Assembly (NCBI GenBank): GCA_003531585.1
Contig: DQFX01000031.1
Location: 12,190 to 76,189 of the forward strand
Direction of reading: 5' to 3'
Length of the DNA: 64,000 nt
Origin: Oscillospiraceae bacterium
GTDB lineage: Bacteria; Bacillota; Clostridia; Oscillospirales; Ruminococcaceae
Part shown: one piece after another, positions 51,764 to 60,811 of the stretch
Numbering within the stretch: the first letter of the stretch is position 1
Layout: the number at the start of each line of letters is the position of its first letter
Position numbers and translations under genes: made by a program
The notes under the pieces: generated by a model
The model's input: only the letters and a program-made list of their open reading frames with translations
Databases searched by the model: none
Told to the model about the DNA's origin: nothing

Positions 51764-52369
51764 ATGGAAAAGGGTTTGCTTTTTGTAGTATCAGCCCCGG
51801 CAGGCTGCGGTAAGGACACAATACTTGAACAGCTTTTCAAGGTCACGGAAAATGTCGGATATTCGGTATCCGCGACGAGCCGCGCTCCGAGGGAGGGCGA
51901 GGTGGACGGAGTTCACTATCACTTCCGCACCCGTGAGCAATTCGAGCAGATGATAAAGAACGAGGAGGTACTGGAGTACACCGAGTACTGCGGCAACTAC
52001 TACGGAACTCCCCGAAAGGCTGTCGAGGACATGCTGAACGCCGGCAAGGACGTTATCCTCAAGATCGAGGTAGAGGGCGCAATGAACATCAAGCGCCTGT
52101 TCCCGGAGTGCTGCCTGGTGTTCATTCTGCCGCCCTCAATGCAGGAGCTTGAGCGCCGCCTCAGAAAGCGCGGCACCGAGACCGAGGAGAAGATAATCGA
52201 GCGTACCGCGCAGGCGCGCGAGGAGCTGAAATTCGCTGAGAATTACGATTATCTCATCGTCAACGGAGCGCTCGAGAAGGCAGTGGACGACCTCAGGGCG
52301 GTCATCAGCGCGGAGAAGCTCCGCAAGGTGCGCCAGATGACGCTGCTGAACCAGCTCCGCGCTGAATGA
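51764..52369 (+). CDS. gmk: Guanylate kinase
   Basis: 201 residues; P-loop SAPAGCGKDT (variant of GPSGVGKGT), SRAPREGEVDGVHYHF GMP-binding segment and EGAMNIKRLFP. Phosphorylates GMP to GDP. Stop overlaps priA start by 4 bp. The rpoZ gene, often between gmk and priA, is absent. Confidence 0.96.
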   Translation: MEKGLLFVVSAPAGCGKDTILEQLFKVTENVGYSVSATSRAPREGEVDGVHYHFRTREQFEQMIKNEEVLEYTEYCGNYYGTPRKAVEDMLNAGKDVILKIEVEGAMNIKRLFPECCLVFILPPSMQELERRLRKRGTETEEKIIERTAQAREELKFAENYDYLIVNGALEKAVDDLRAVISAEKLRKVRQMTLLNQLRAE

Positions 52370-54780
52370 CAGAGGCAGTCCAGGCGGCGGTCGAGGGAAC
52401 CGCGTACAGCTTCGACGCGCTGTTTACTTACCTCGTTCCCGAGGAGCTATGCGGCAGGATATCCGCAGGAATGCGCGTAGTCGTGCCGTTCGGAAGGGGC
52501 AACAGGAGCCGCATAGCGCTGGTTTTCGCGGTAGAGCCTGCCCCGGCTGACCGCTCGAAGCTGAAATACGTAAGCTCCATCGCGGACAGCGAGCCGGTTA
52601 TTTCCCCGGAAATGGTGAGGCTATGCAAATGGATACGCGACAACACGTTCTGCACGTATTTTGACGCGTTCCGCGCGATACTCCCGCCGGGGCTGAGCTA
52701 CACGCTCCAGACCCGCTACGAGCCGGTGAACGGATTTACGGGGTCGCTGACCTCCGGGGAGCAGTCGCTGCTGACCCGCATCTCGGAGCTTCGCGAGAAG
52801 TACAGCCCCCAGCCCGAGGACAAGCCGCTGCTGAAAGCGCTGAAAGACTCCGGCGCGATAAAGGAATCCGAGCTGCTGAAACGCAGGGTCGGCGACGAAA
52901 CCACGCTGATGGTGAAGCTCGCGGAGCTGCCCGAAGGCTCGGAGCCGCCAAAGCTCACCCCGAAACAGAAGCAGGTGCTGGAGTTCCTGGAGGAAAACAG
53001 CGCGGCTTCGGTGCACGAGGTGTGCTACGCGCTGAACATCACCGCCGCGGTAGTTAAGCGGCTGGTCGGGAAGGGGCTTCTTGAGGAGTACGAGTACCAG
53101 GTGTTCCGCCTGGAGAATACCGAGGGGAAGTCCGAAAGCCCGTCGGATATCGTGTTTTCGCCGAAGCAGCAGGGCGTGTTCAGCGGTCTGCTGAAGCTGA
53201 TGAACGACGACGCGCCGAAATGCGCGCTCCTGCGTGGAGTTACCGGAAGCGGCAAAACCTCGGTGTTCATACGCCTGATAGACGAAGCCGTGAAGCAGGG
53301 AAAGACCGCGATAATGCTTGTCCCTGAGATATCCCTCACGCCGCAGATGGTGGGAAAGTTCCGGCGGCTGTTCGGCGATGACGTGGCGATACTCCACAGC
53401 AGTCTTTCGCTGGGCGAGCGCGCGGACGAATACACGCGCATAAAGACCGGCAGGGCGCACATAGTGGTCGGGACACGGAGCGCGGTTTTCGCCCCGGTGA
53501 AGAACCTCGGCATAATCGTCATCGACGAGGAAGGCGAGGGGACGTACAAGTCCGAGAGCGCCCCGCGGTATCACGCCCGGGACGTCGCGAAGCAGAGGTG
53601 CTTTTACCATAACGCGTTCCTGCTTCTGGCTTCGGCAACGCCGTCGCTGGAGAGCTACTATAACGCAAAAATAGGACGCTACAGCCTGTTCGAGCTGGAC
53701 GAGCGCTACAACAACGCGGTACTTCCGGATGTCTACATCGTTGACATGCGCGTCGAACAGCAGAACGGGAACCACTCCGCGTTCAGCATGCCGCTCATCG
53801 ACGAAATGCGGAAGAACCTCGAAAACGGCGAGCAGTCGATACTGCTGCTGAACCGCCGGGGATATCACACGAGCGTCCGCTGCGCGACCTGCGGCAAGGC
53901 GATAGAGTGCCCGAACTGTGCGCTCCCGCTGACCTACCACAAGGCGAACGGCACGGTGGTATGCCACTACTGCGGATACAGCCACACGCTGACGGCGGTC
54001 TGCCCGTCCTGCGGGGGGAAGTTCCTGACGATGAAGGGAACCGGTACACAGCGCATAGAGGACGAGATATCCGAGATATTCCCGAAGGCGCGGATACTAC
54101 GCATGGACGCGGACACGACTGCGGCAAAGAACGCATTCGAGAGCAAATTCAAGGCGTTCGCGGCGGGGGAGTACGACATAATCGTCGGAACACAGATGAT
54201 AGCCAAGGGGCTGGATTTCCCGAACGTGACGCTAGTCGGAGTGCTGAAAACGGATAACAGCCTGTACGCCGGTGATTTCCGTGCATACGAGCGGACATTC
54301 TCGCTGATAACCCAGGTAGTCGGCCGCGGAGGCCGCGGAGGCAAGCGGGGAAGGGCGCTGATACAGACCTTTACCCCGGACCACTACGTGCTGAACCTCG
54401 CGGCAGGCCAGAACTACCCGGATTTCTACAAGGAAGAAATAGAGCTGCGGGAGGCTATGCTCTACCCGCCGTTCTGCGATATAATCGTAGTGGGCTTCAC
54501 GTCGCTCATCGACAAGGAATGCAATGTGGCGGCGCTGAAGTTCCGCGACATGCTGGAAAAGCGCTGGGAAGCGGAGTACACGGATATTCCGCTGCGGGTG
54601 CTGGGGCCGGCGAGGTACGTAATAAGCAAGGTGAACGGGCGGTTCCGGTGGCGGCTGATTCTGAAATGCCGCAATTCGCCGCGGCTCCGGGAGCTTATGG
54701 AGCTTACACTGAAAGAAGCCGGCGCCGACAAGGCGTTCGGGAGAGTTACATTTTTCGCGGACATGAACGGTGATCCGTGA
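52366..54780 (+). CDS. priA: Primosomal replication restart helicase PriA
   Basis: 804 residues. N-terminal DNA-binding domain (1-~105), winged-helix region, helicase core with Walker A GVTGSGKTS and motif II IDEEGEGTYKSE, where the usual fourth residue His of DEAH/DEEH is Gly; two zinc-binding clusters (CATCGK..CPNC, CHYCGY..CPSCGG) and a C-terminal helicase half. Restarts stalled forks. All other motifs look intact, so the Gly is noted as a variant, not a defect. Confidence 0.95.
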   Translation: MTEAVQAAVEGTAYSFDALFTYLVPEELCGRISAGMRVVVPFGRGNRSRIALVFAVEPAPADRSKLKYVSSIADSEPVISPEMVRLCKWIRDNTFCTYFDAFRAILPPGLSYTLQTRYEPVNGFTGSLTSGEQSLLTRISELREKYSPQPEDKPLLKALKDSGAIKESELLKRRVGDETTLMVKLAELPEGSEPPKLTPKQKQVLEFLEENSAASVHEVCYALNITAAVVKRLVGKGLLEEYEYQVFRLENTEGKSESPSDIVFSPKQQGVFSGLLKLMNDDAPKCALLRGVTGSGKTSVFIRLIDEAVKQGKTAIMLVPEISLTPQMVGKFRRLFGDDVAILHSSLSLGERADEYTRIKTGRAHIVVGTRSAVFAPVKNLGIIVIDEEGEGTYKSESAPRYHARDVAKQRCFYHNAFLLLASATPSLESYYNAKIGRYSLFELDERYNNAVLPDVYIVDMRVEQQNGNHSAFSMPLIDEMRKNLENGEQSILLLNRRGYHTSVRCATCGKAIECPNCALPLTYHKANGTVVCHYCGYSHTLTAVCPSCGGKFLTMKGTGTQRIEDEISEIFPKARILRMDADTTAAKNAFESKFKAFAAGEYDIIVGTQMIAKGLDFPNVTLVGVLKTDNSLYAGDFRAYERTFSLITQVVGRGGRGGKRGRALIQTFTPDHYVLNLAAGQNYPDFYKEEIELREAMLYPPFCDIIVVGFTSLIDKECNVAALKFRDMLEKRWEAEYTDIPLRVLGPARYVISKVNGRFRWRLILKCRNSPRLRELMELTLKEAGADKAFGRVTFFADMNGDP

Positions 54781-54799
54781 CACGAAAGGACGAACAGAA

Positions 54800-55276
54800 A
54801 TGGCATTAAGGCAGATCGTAAAATTCGGCGATGATATCCTGCGCAAAAAAAGCAGACCCGTGACAAATTTTGACGAGCGTCTGTGGACGCTCCTTGACGA
54901 CATGACGGAGACCATGCACTCAAAGGACGGCGCGGGTCTTGCAGCCGTGCAGGTCGGGGTGCTCCGCAGAGTGGTCGTTATCGACGTGCACGACGAGCAC
55001 GGGGTCATCGAGCTGATAAATCCCGAGATAGTTTCCACAGAGGGGACGCAGACAGGGAACGAGGGCTGCCTTTCCGCGCCGAACCTCTGGGAGGAGGTCG
55101 AGCGCCCGAACGTTGTCACCGTGAAGGCGCAGGACCGCAGCGGCAAGGAGTTCACGATAACCGGAAGCGCTCTGCTTGCAAGGGCTTTCTGCCACGAAAC
55201 GGATCACCTCGACGGGATCCTGTTCATCGACCACGTGAAGCAGGCTCCGGAGCACCTGGACGTCACAAGGAAGTAA
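54800..55276 (+). CDS. def: Peptide deformylase, first copy
   Basis: 158 residues from ATG 54800 (AAAGGA upstream). Motif I GAGLAAVQVG (Val in place of the usual Pro), motif II EGCLSAPN, motif III HETDH: Fe/Zn ligands Cys and two His present. Removes N-formyl from nascent proteins. First of two def genes in tandem, 12 bp apart. Confidence 0.95.
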   Translation: MALRQIVKFGDDILRKKSRPVTNFDERLWTLLDDMTETMHSKDGAGLAAVQVGVLRRVVVIDVHDEHGVIELINPEIVSTEGTQTGNEGCLSAPNLWEEVERPNVVTVKAQDRSGKEFTITGSALLARAFCHETDHLDGILFIDHVKQAPEHLDVTRK

Positions 55277-55288
55277 CAGGAGGTAAAA

Positions 55289-55750
55289 ATGGCTGTTCTT
55301 GATATACTGCAATTCGGCGATGATATTCTCCGCGAGAAAAGCACAGAAGTCGCCGATTTCAACGAGGAGCTGTGGGAGCTTCTGGACGACATGGCTGAAA
55401 CGATGTACGAAGCCGGCGGAGTAGGTCTCGCGGCGCCGCAGGTGGGCGTATTGAAGCGCGTGGTGGTCATCGACACCGACGACGACCACGGCCTGCTGGA
55501 GCTTATAAATCCCGTGATAGTTGCAATAAAGGGAAAGCAGCGCGAGCTTGAGGGCTGTCTGTCCTATCCGGGCAGGAGCGGCTACGTGGAGCGCCCCGCA
55601 AAGGTGAAGATAAAGGCGCAGGACCGCTACGGCAGACGTAAGACCTATGTAGGCTCCGGGCTGCTGGCGCGTGCATTCTGCCACGAAACTGACCATCTCA
55701 ACGGCATTCTGTATTCTGACAAGGTGGACGAATGGGAGGACGAAGAATGA
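55289..55750 (+). CDS. def: Peptide deformylase, second copy
   Basis: 153 residues; motif I GGVGLAAPQVG (canonical), II EGCLSYPG, III HETDH. More canonical than the first copy and coupled by a 4-bp overlap to fmt, the enzyme that adds the formyl group, so this is likely the housekeeping form. The two copies share layout but differ widely in sequence, suggesting an old duplication or separate origin. Confidence 0.96.
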   Translation: MAVLDILQFGDDILREKSTEVADFNEELWELLDDMAETMYEAGGVGLAAPQVGVLKRVVVIDTDDDHGLLELINPVIVAIKGKQRELEGCLSYPGRSGYVERPAKVKIKAQDRYGRRKTYVGSGLLARAFCHETDHLNGILYSDKVDEWEDEE

Positions 55751-56679
55751 AGCTGGTATTTATGGGAACCCCGGTCTACGCGCTTTCCTGCCTGGAGGCG
55801 CTCATTGGCGCAGGTCATGAGATCGCGGCGGTGTTCACACAGCCCGACAAGCCGAAGAACCGCGGCAAGCAGATACAGATGACCCCGGTGAAGGAGCTTG
55901 CGCTGAAGCACGAAATCCCGGTCTATCAGCCGCTTAGCCTCCGAAAGGGCGAGGACGCTGAAAAGTCCCTGGAGGTGCTCAAGGAGATCGCTCCGGAGTG
56001 CATAGTGGTCGTGGCATACGGTCAGTTACTGCCGGAGAGCATACTGGAGCTTCCGAAGTACGGCTGCATAAACGTACACGCGTCGCTGCTGCCGATGTAC
56101 CGCGGAGCGGCTCCGATACAGCGCTGTATTCAGTTCGGCGAGAAAAAATCCGGAGTTACCACGATGTACATGGCGAAGGGGCTTGACACCGGCGACATGA
56201 TACTCAGGGACGAGGTAGAGATACCGGAGACCATGACCGGCTCGGAGCTTCACGATAAGCTCGCCGAGATGGGCGGAAAGCTCATCGTGCGCACCCTTGA
56301 GGAGCTCCAGGCGGGTACAGCTCCGCGCATTCCGCAGGAGGGCGAGACCTGCTACGCCAGCATGATAAGCAAGGAGGAGCTGAAGCTCGACTTCACCAAG
56401 CCCGCAGTCCAGGTTCGGGACTTTATCCGTGCGATGTCCGCGGCGCCCTGCGCTTACACTATGCTCGACGGAAAGCGGCTGAAGGTCTACAACGCGGTGC
56501 TTGCGGAGAAGAACGCTGCGGGGCAGCCCGGGGAAGTCACCGACCCGGATACCTTCACGGTAGCCTGCGGCGAAGGCGCGGTTAGATTCACAGAGGTTCA
56601 GCCCGAGGGCGGCAAGCATATGGACGTCCAGGCGTTCCTGCGCGGCAAAAAGCCGGCAAAGGGAACCGTTCTGGGATAA
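55747..56679 (+). CDS. fmt: Methionyl-tRNA formyltransferase
   Basis: 310 residues from ATG 55747. LVFMGTPVYALSCLE start, YGQLLPESILELPKYG, NVHASLLPMYRGAAPIQ with catalytic Asn/His, and a C-terminal OB-fold with LDGKRLKVYNA. Formylates initiator Met-tRNA. Confidence 0.97.
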   Translation: MKLVFMGTPVYALSCLEALIGAGHEIAAVFTQPDKPKNRGKQIQMTPVKELALKHEIPVYQPLSLRKGEDAEKSLEVLKEIAPECIVVVAYGQLLPESILELPKYGCINVHASLLPMYRGAAPIQRCIQFGEKKSGVTTMYMAKGLDTGDMILRDEVEIPETMTGSELHDKLAEMGGKLIVRTLEELQAGTAPRIPQEGETCYASMISKEELKLDFTKPAVQVRDFIRAMSAAPCAYTMLDGKRLKVYNAVLAEKNAAGQPGEVTDPDTFTVACGEGAVRFTEVQPEGGKHMDVQAFLRGKKPAKGTVLG

Positions 56680-56738
56680 TTTCCGCCGCATTACACACCA
56701 TAACCACACGACCTTTTATTCAAAGCAGGAGGTAAATT

Positions 56739-57470
56739 ATGGTACAGTTATTGATAACAACAGCAGGCCACGCGTCCCGCGCGAACCTGTTCAGCATGAG
56801 CTACACAACGGCGTATCTGCTGTGTATCGCGGCGTTTATTTTCGCTGTTGTATGCTCGATAAACGTTAAATCCACATTCAACAAATACGCCCGCATTGCC
56901 AGCCGGAGAGGAGTCACGGCAGCTCAGGCGGCGCGGCAGATACTCGACCGCAACGGACTTTACTACGTGCAGGTTCAGCGTATCGCCGGAAATCTCACGG
57001 ATAATTACAATCCGAAAACTAACATCGTTTCCCTGTCCGACAGCGTTTACGACAGCTCCTCGCTTGCCGCCATCGGAGTCGCGGCGCATGAGTGCGGCCA
57101 CGCTGTCCAGCATGCCACCGGGTATGTCCCGAACGAGATACGCTCGGCGGTGTTCCCAATCGCGCGGCTTGGCTCCACGCTGTATTTCTACGTGTTCCTG
57201 CTGGGTATTATTTTCAGCTTTGAGCCGCTTGTGGACATCGGTATAATCATGTTCGCGTTCGTTGTACTGTTTCAGCTCGTTACGCTTCCGGTGGAGTTCA
57301 ACGCGAGCCGCCGCGCAATGCTGACGTTGAGCAGCGAGGGTCTGCTTGAACAGGACGAGCTTTACGGTGCGCGCAGGACACTTACTGCGGCAGCAATGAC
57401 CTACGTAGCAAGCCTTGCCGTGTCGGTAACTCAGCTTCTGAGAATGCTGGCTTCGCGCAACAGGCGATAA
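56739..57470 (+). CDS. Zinc metallopeptidase, YugP family
   Basis: 243 residues, ATG 56739 with CAGGAGG. Membrane protein with spans at ~20-42 and two or three near 145-200; zinc motif AAHECGHAVQH (HExxH variant HECGH) after VSLSDSVYDSSSLAAIGV. The family (DUF2227-like, Peptidase_Zn) is neighbour to rsmB/fmt in many Clostridia. Substrate unknown. Confidence 0.88.
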   Translation: MVQLLITTAGHASRANLFSMSYTTAYLLCIAAFIFAVVCSINVKSTFNKYARIASRRGVTAAQAARQILDRNGLYYVQVQRIAGNLTDNYNPKTNIVSLSDSVYDSSSLAAIGVAAHECGHAVQHATGYVPNEIRSAVFPIARLGSTLYFYVFLLGIIFSFEPLVDIGIIMFAFVVLFQLVTLPVEFNASRRAMLTLSSEGLLEQDELYGARRTLTAAAMTYVASLAVSVTQLLRMLASRNRR

Positions 57471-57491
57471 TCTGATTAAGGAGGGCTGGCT

Positions 57492-58811
57492 ATGGCTGAC
57501 CCACGGCTCACAGTCGTAAAAATGCTGATGAAAATGGACAGCAGCGAGGCGTATTCCAACCTGCTGCTGGATCACGTATTTTCTGAAACCGACCTCAGCG
57601 AGAGGGACAAGGCTTTCGCGGCGGCGCTGTTCTACGGCGTCCTGGAGCGGAGGCTCACACTGGACTACATCATTGAGAAAAACTCGAAGATCCCGTTTGC
57701 AAAGCTGGATCCGGCGGCGGTTGAGATACTCCGCACCGGGCTGTACCAGCTCCTTTACATGGATTCCGTGCCGGAGAGCGCCGCTGTCAACGAAAGCGTG
57801 AAGCTTTGCAAGAAGCTGAAATGCTTCTCGGCGCAGGGATTCGTCAACGGAATGCTCCGCAGCTTCATACGCAGCGGGAAGAAAATAAGCTACCTCGGTC
57901 TGGAGCCTGAAAAGCGGCTGTCCGTTGAGTACTCCTGCCCGGAGTGGCTCACTGAAAAGCTGATACGCGAATACGGCACAGATTTCGCCGTGAAAGCGCT
58001 GAAAGCTTCGGTCGGAAGGCCGCCGGTGTACGCGAGGGTCAACACGCTGAAAACCACAACTGAAAAGCTTCTCGCGGAGCTTTCAAAGCACAGGATAAAA
58101 GCGGAAGCCTATCCCGGGCTTGAGAACTGCATTCGCCTGGAGAAGCCCGGCGACATCGAGAAATGCGCGCCGTTCCGGCAGGGATTGTTCCATGTTCAGG
58201 ATATCTCGTCGCAGCTCTGCTGCCTGACCCTCCGTCCGGTGGTCAACGAGACCGTGCTTGACGTCTGCGCGGCTCCCGGCGGGAAGAGCTTCACCCTCGC
58301 GGAGCTGATGGGCAACAACGGAAAGCTGTACAGCATGGACCTCCACGATATGCGCGTAGGCCTCATCGAGGACGGAGCGTCCCGGCTCGGGATAAGGATA
58401 ATCACCGCAATGCAGAACGATGCGTCGAAATTCAACGCGGAGCTTCCGCAGGCGGACAGGGTGCTCTGCGACGTACCGTGCTCCGGGCTTGGAGTTATCC
58501 GCCGCAAGCCGGAGATCAAGTTCAAATCGCCTTCGGATTTCGACGGCCTGCCGGAGATACAGTACCAGATACTGGAGACGTCGGCGCGGTACGTCAAGCC
58601 GGGCGGAACGCTGGTGTATTCCACCTGCACGCTCTCCCGGGCGGAGAACGACGAGGTCGCGAAGCGCTTCGCGGCGGCTCATCCGGAATTCCTGCCGATA
58701 GTGCAGCCGGTGCCTTACGCCGGAGCGGCAGGCGATCCGACGCGCACCTACTGCCCGGACGAAAACGGCGGCGACGGATTCTTCACGGCTTCCTTCCGCC
58801 GGGTGAAGTAA
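57492..58811 (+). CDS. rsmB: 16S rRNA (cytosine-967-C5)-methyltransferase RsmB
   Basis: 439 residues. NusB-like N-terminal domain (1-~150; LSERDKAFAAALFYGVLERR), then a SAM methyltransferase with DVCAAPGGKSF, catalytic Cys motifs DVPCSGLGVIRRKPE and VYSTCTLSRAENDEV. Modifies C967. Preceded by AAGGAGGG; part of the fmt-yugP-rsmB-rlmN run. Confidence 0.96.
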   Translation: MADPRLTVVKMLMKMDSSEAYSNLLLDHVFSETDLSERDKAFAAALFYGVLERRLTLDYIIEKNSKIPFAKLDPAAVEILRTGLYQLLYMDSVPESAAVNESVKLCKKLKCFSAQGFVNGMLRSFIRSGKKISYLGLEPEKRLSVEYSCPEWLTEKLIREYGTDFAVKALKASVGRPPVYARVNTLKTTTEKLLAELSKHRIKAEAYPGLENCIRLEKPGDIEKCAPFRQGLFHVQDISSQLCCLTLRPVVNETVLDVCAAPGGKSFTLAELMGNNGKLYSMDLHDMRVGLIEDGASRLGIRIITAMQNDASKFNAELPQADRVLCDVPCSGLGVIRRKPEIKFKSPSDFDGLPEIQYQILETSARYVKPGGTLVYSTCTLSRAENDEVAKRFAAAHPEFLPIVQPVPYAGAAGDPTRTYCPDENGGDGFFTASFRRVK

Positions 58812-58838
58812 CAGGTTTCAACAGAAAGGCTGAATAAA

Positions 58839-59915
58839 TTGGAAGAGCTTGAAAAGATAGATATACTTTCACTGACTAAAGAGGAGCTCACCGGGCAGAT
58901 CACTGCCATGGGTGAGAAAGCATTCCGCGCGAAGCAGATTTATGATTGGCTGCATGTCAAGAAAGTCTCTGATTTTTCGCAGATGAGCAATATTTCTGCA
59001 CAATTTCGCGAGGAATTATCAAGAAAATTTTGTCTAAAACACCTAATTATCAAAAAAAAGCTTGTATCTGCACTGGATAATACGGTAAAATATCTTTATG
59101 GGCTGCCCGACGGCGAGGCGGTCGAAACAGTACTTATGGAATACAAGCACGGCAACAGCCTGTGTATTTCCACGCAGGTCGGCTGCCGAATGGGCTGCCG
59201 CTTCTGCGCAAGCACCATCGCGGGATTCGTGAGACACCTGCTGCCGAGCGAAATGCTCCTTCAGGTCTACGAAACCGAGCGCGACAGCGGGCGCCATGTT
59301 GACAGCATAGTGCTAATGGGGATCGGCGAACCGCTGGACAATTACGACAACGTTATGAGGTTCCTGACGCTGATGAACAGCGAGGGCGACGGAATGAGCC
59401 TGCGGCACATTTCGCTTTCGACCTGCGGCGTAGTCCCGAGGATATACGACCTTGCGGAACTTAAGACCGGACTAACGCTGTCGATATCGCTTCATGCGGC
59501 GACCGATGAGCGCCGGAGCGAGATAATGCCGATCAACAGAAAATACCACCTCGACGAGCTGATGAAGGCATGCCGCCACTACTTTGCAGCGACCGGCCGC
59601 CGTATAAGCTTCGAGTATTCGCTCATCGAGGGAGTTAACGATACCGAGCAGGCGGCGCAGGAGCTTATAAACCTCCTGGGCGGAATGACCTGCCATGTGA
59701 ATCTTATACCGATAAACGAGATACGCGAGCGCGACTTCCGTAAGAGCCGCTCGGTGGAGCGCTTCCAGAAGCGGCTCTGCGACGCGGGGATAAACGCGAC
59801 GGTGCGCCGCACCCTCGGCGCGGACATCAGCGCGGCGTGCGGTCAGCTCAGGCGCGACGGCGGAATGAACGGTCAGCCGGGCGTATCTCAGCAGAAAACA
59901 GGCGGTGAGACATGA
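58839..59915 (+). CDS. rlmN: Dual-specificity rRNA/tRNA adenine-C2 methyltransferase RlmN
   Basis: 358 residues, TTG start (AGAAAGG upstream). Radical-SAM enzyme: QVGCRMGCRFCASTIAGF holds CxxxCxxC, GIGEPLDNYDNV, and the resolving Cys near the end (SAACGQL). Methylates A2503 of 23S rRNA and A37 in tRNAs. The stretch 58965-59100 is unusually AT-rich with TTA/CTA/AAA codons unlike the rest. Overlaps prpC by 4 bp. Confidence 0.97.
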   Translation: MEELEKIDILSLTKEELTGQITAMGEKAFRAKQIYDWLHVKKVSDFSQMSNISAQFREELSRKFCLKHLIIKKKLVSALDNTVKYLYGLPDGEAVETVLMEYKHGNSLCISTQVGCRMGCRFCASTIAGFVRHLLPSEMLLQVYETERDSGRHVDSIVLMGIGEPLDNYDNVMRFLTLMNSEGDGMSLRHISLSTCGVVPRIYDLAELKTGLTLSISLHAATDERRSEIMPINRKYHLDELMKACRHYFAATGRRISFEYSLIEGVNDTEQAAQELINLLGGMTCHVNLIPINEIRERDFRKSRSVERFQKRLCDAGINATVRRTLGADISAACGQLRRDGGMNGQPGVSQQKTGGET

Positions 59916-60652
59916 AAATTTTCAGCAAGACAGACATAGGTCTGCTAAGGGACGAAAACCAGGACTGCGTGTGGAGCGCTTCGCTATCTGACGGAGCCTG
60001 CGCAGCCGTGCTGTGCGACGGAATGGGCGGCGAGGCTCACGGAGGGCTTGCAAGCCGGATAGCCGTCGACGTAATCTCAAAGCGCATTCTTGGGACTTTT
60101 TCCGAGATGATGAACCGCAATTCCGTGCGGAATCTCCTGATAACCGCGGTCTCCGCGGCGAACAGTTCCGTGGTAGACGCGGCGCGTAAGCAGCCGGAGG
60201 GCGCCGTAATGGGCACAACCTGCGTAGCCGCGATAGTTTCCGGCGGCAGGGCGTACATCGTGAACGTCGGCGACAGCAGGGGATACCACCTGTTTACCAG
60301 CGAGGACAGCGAGTGCATTCAGCAGGTGACGAAGGATCATTCCCACGTGCGCGACCTCATCGACCGCGGCGAGATCACCGAGGAGCAGGCTAAGCTCCAC
60401 CCCGACCGCAACAAGATAACCCGTGCAATAGGCGCTGAGGAAATGGTCACTCCTGATTATTTCGAGCTTGACCTTGCGGACGGCGACATGCTTCTGCTGT
60501 GTTCCGACGGGCTTTCGTCCTATGGCGACGACATGGATATTCTCGACATCTGCTTCGAGTATCCCGTGGAGGTTATCTGCGATAAACTCGTTGATTATGC
60601 CAACGGGAACGGCGGTCATGATAATATTTCCGTCGCGCTCATCGCGGTGTGA
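59912..60652 (+). CDS. prpC: PP2C-type serine/threonine phosphatase
   Basis: 246 residues; metal-dependent PPM phosphatase with D-G-M-GG motif (LCDGMGGEAHGG), VGDSRGY, LLCSDGLS and GGHDNISVALI. Dephosphorylates PknB/PrkC and its substrates. Standard partner upstream of the kinase gene. Confidence 0.96.
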   Translation: MKIFSKTDIGLLRDENQDCVWSASLSDGACAAVLCDGMGGEAHGGLASRIAVDVISKRILGTFSEMMNRNSVRNLLITAVSAANSSVVDAARKQPEGAVMGTTCVAAIVSGGRAYIVNVGDSRGYHLFTSEDSECIQQVTKDHSHVRDLIDRGEITEEQAKLHPDRNKITRAIGAEEMVTPDYFELDLADGDMLLLCSDGLSSYGDDMDILDICFEYPVEVICDKLVDYANGNGGHDNISVALIAV

Positions 60653-60686
60653 ATATTACAGTTTGATTACAAATTTTACAATTCGG

Positions 60687-60716
60687 TTGACATTTTCAGG
60701 GCTTATATGTTATTAT
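60687..60716 (+). promoter_or_regulatory. Promoter of pknB
   Basis: TTGACA (60687-60692) with TATTAT (60711-60716) 18 bp downstream. The ~95-nt leader contains a GC-rich dyad (GCCCGCCG...CGGCGCGGGGGC, about 60749-60776) followed by TTTAAA, a possible attenuator, so the kinase can be expressed apart from prpC. Confidence 0.65.
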
Positions 60717-60811
60717 ATATAAGAACTGTTGGATAGTTATTATCAGCGCCCGCCGCTTCCATACGGCGCGGGGGCTTTAAACATAATGTATGGAGAAATG
60801 GCGGAGCAAAT

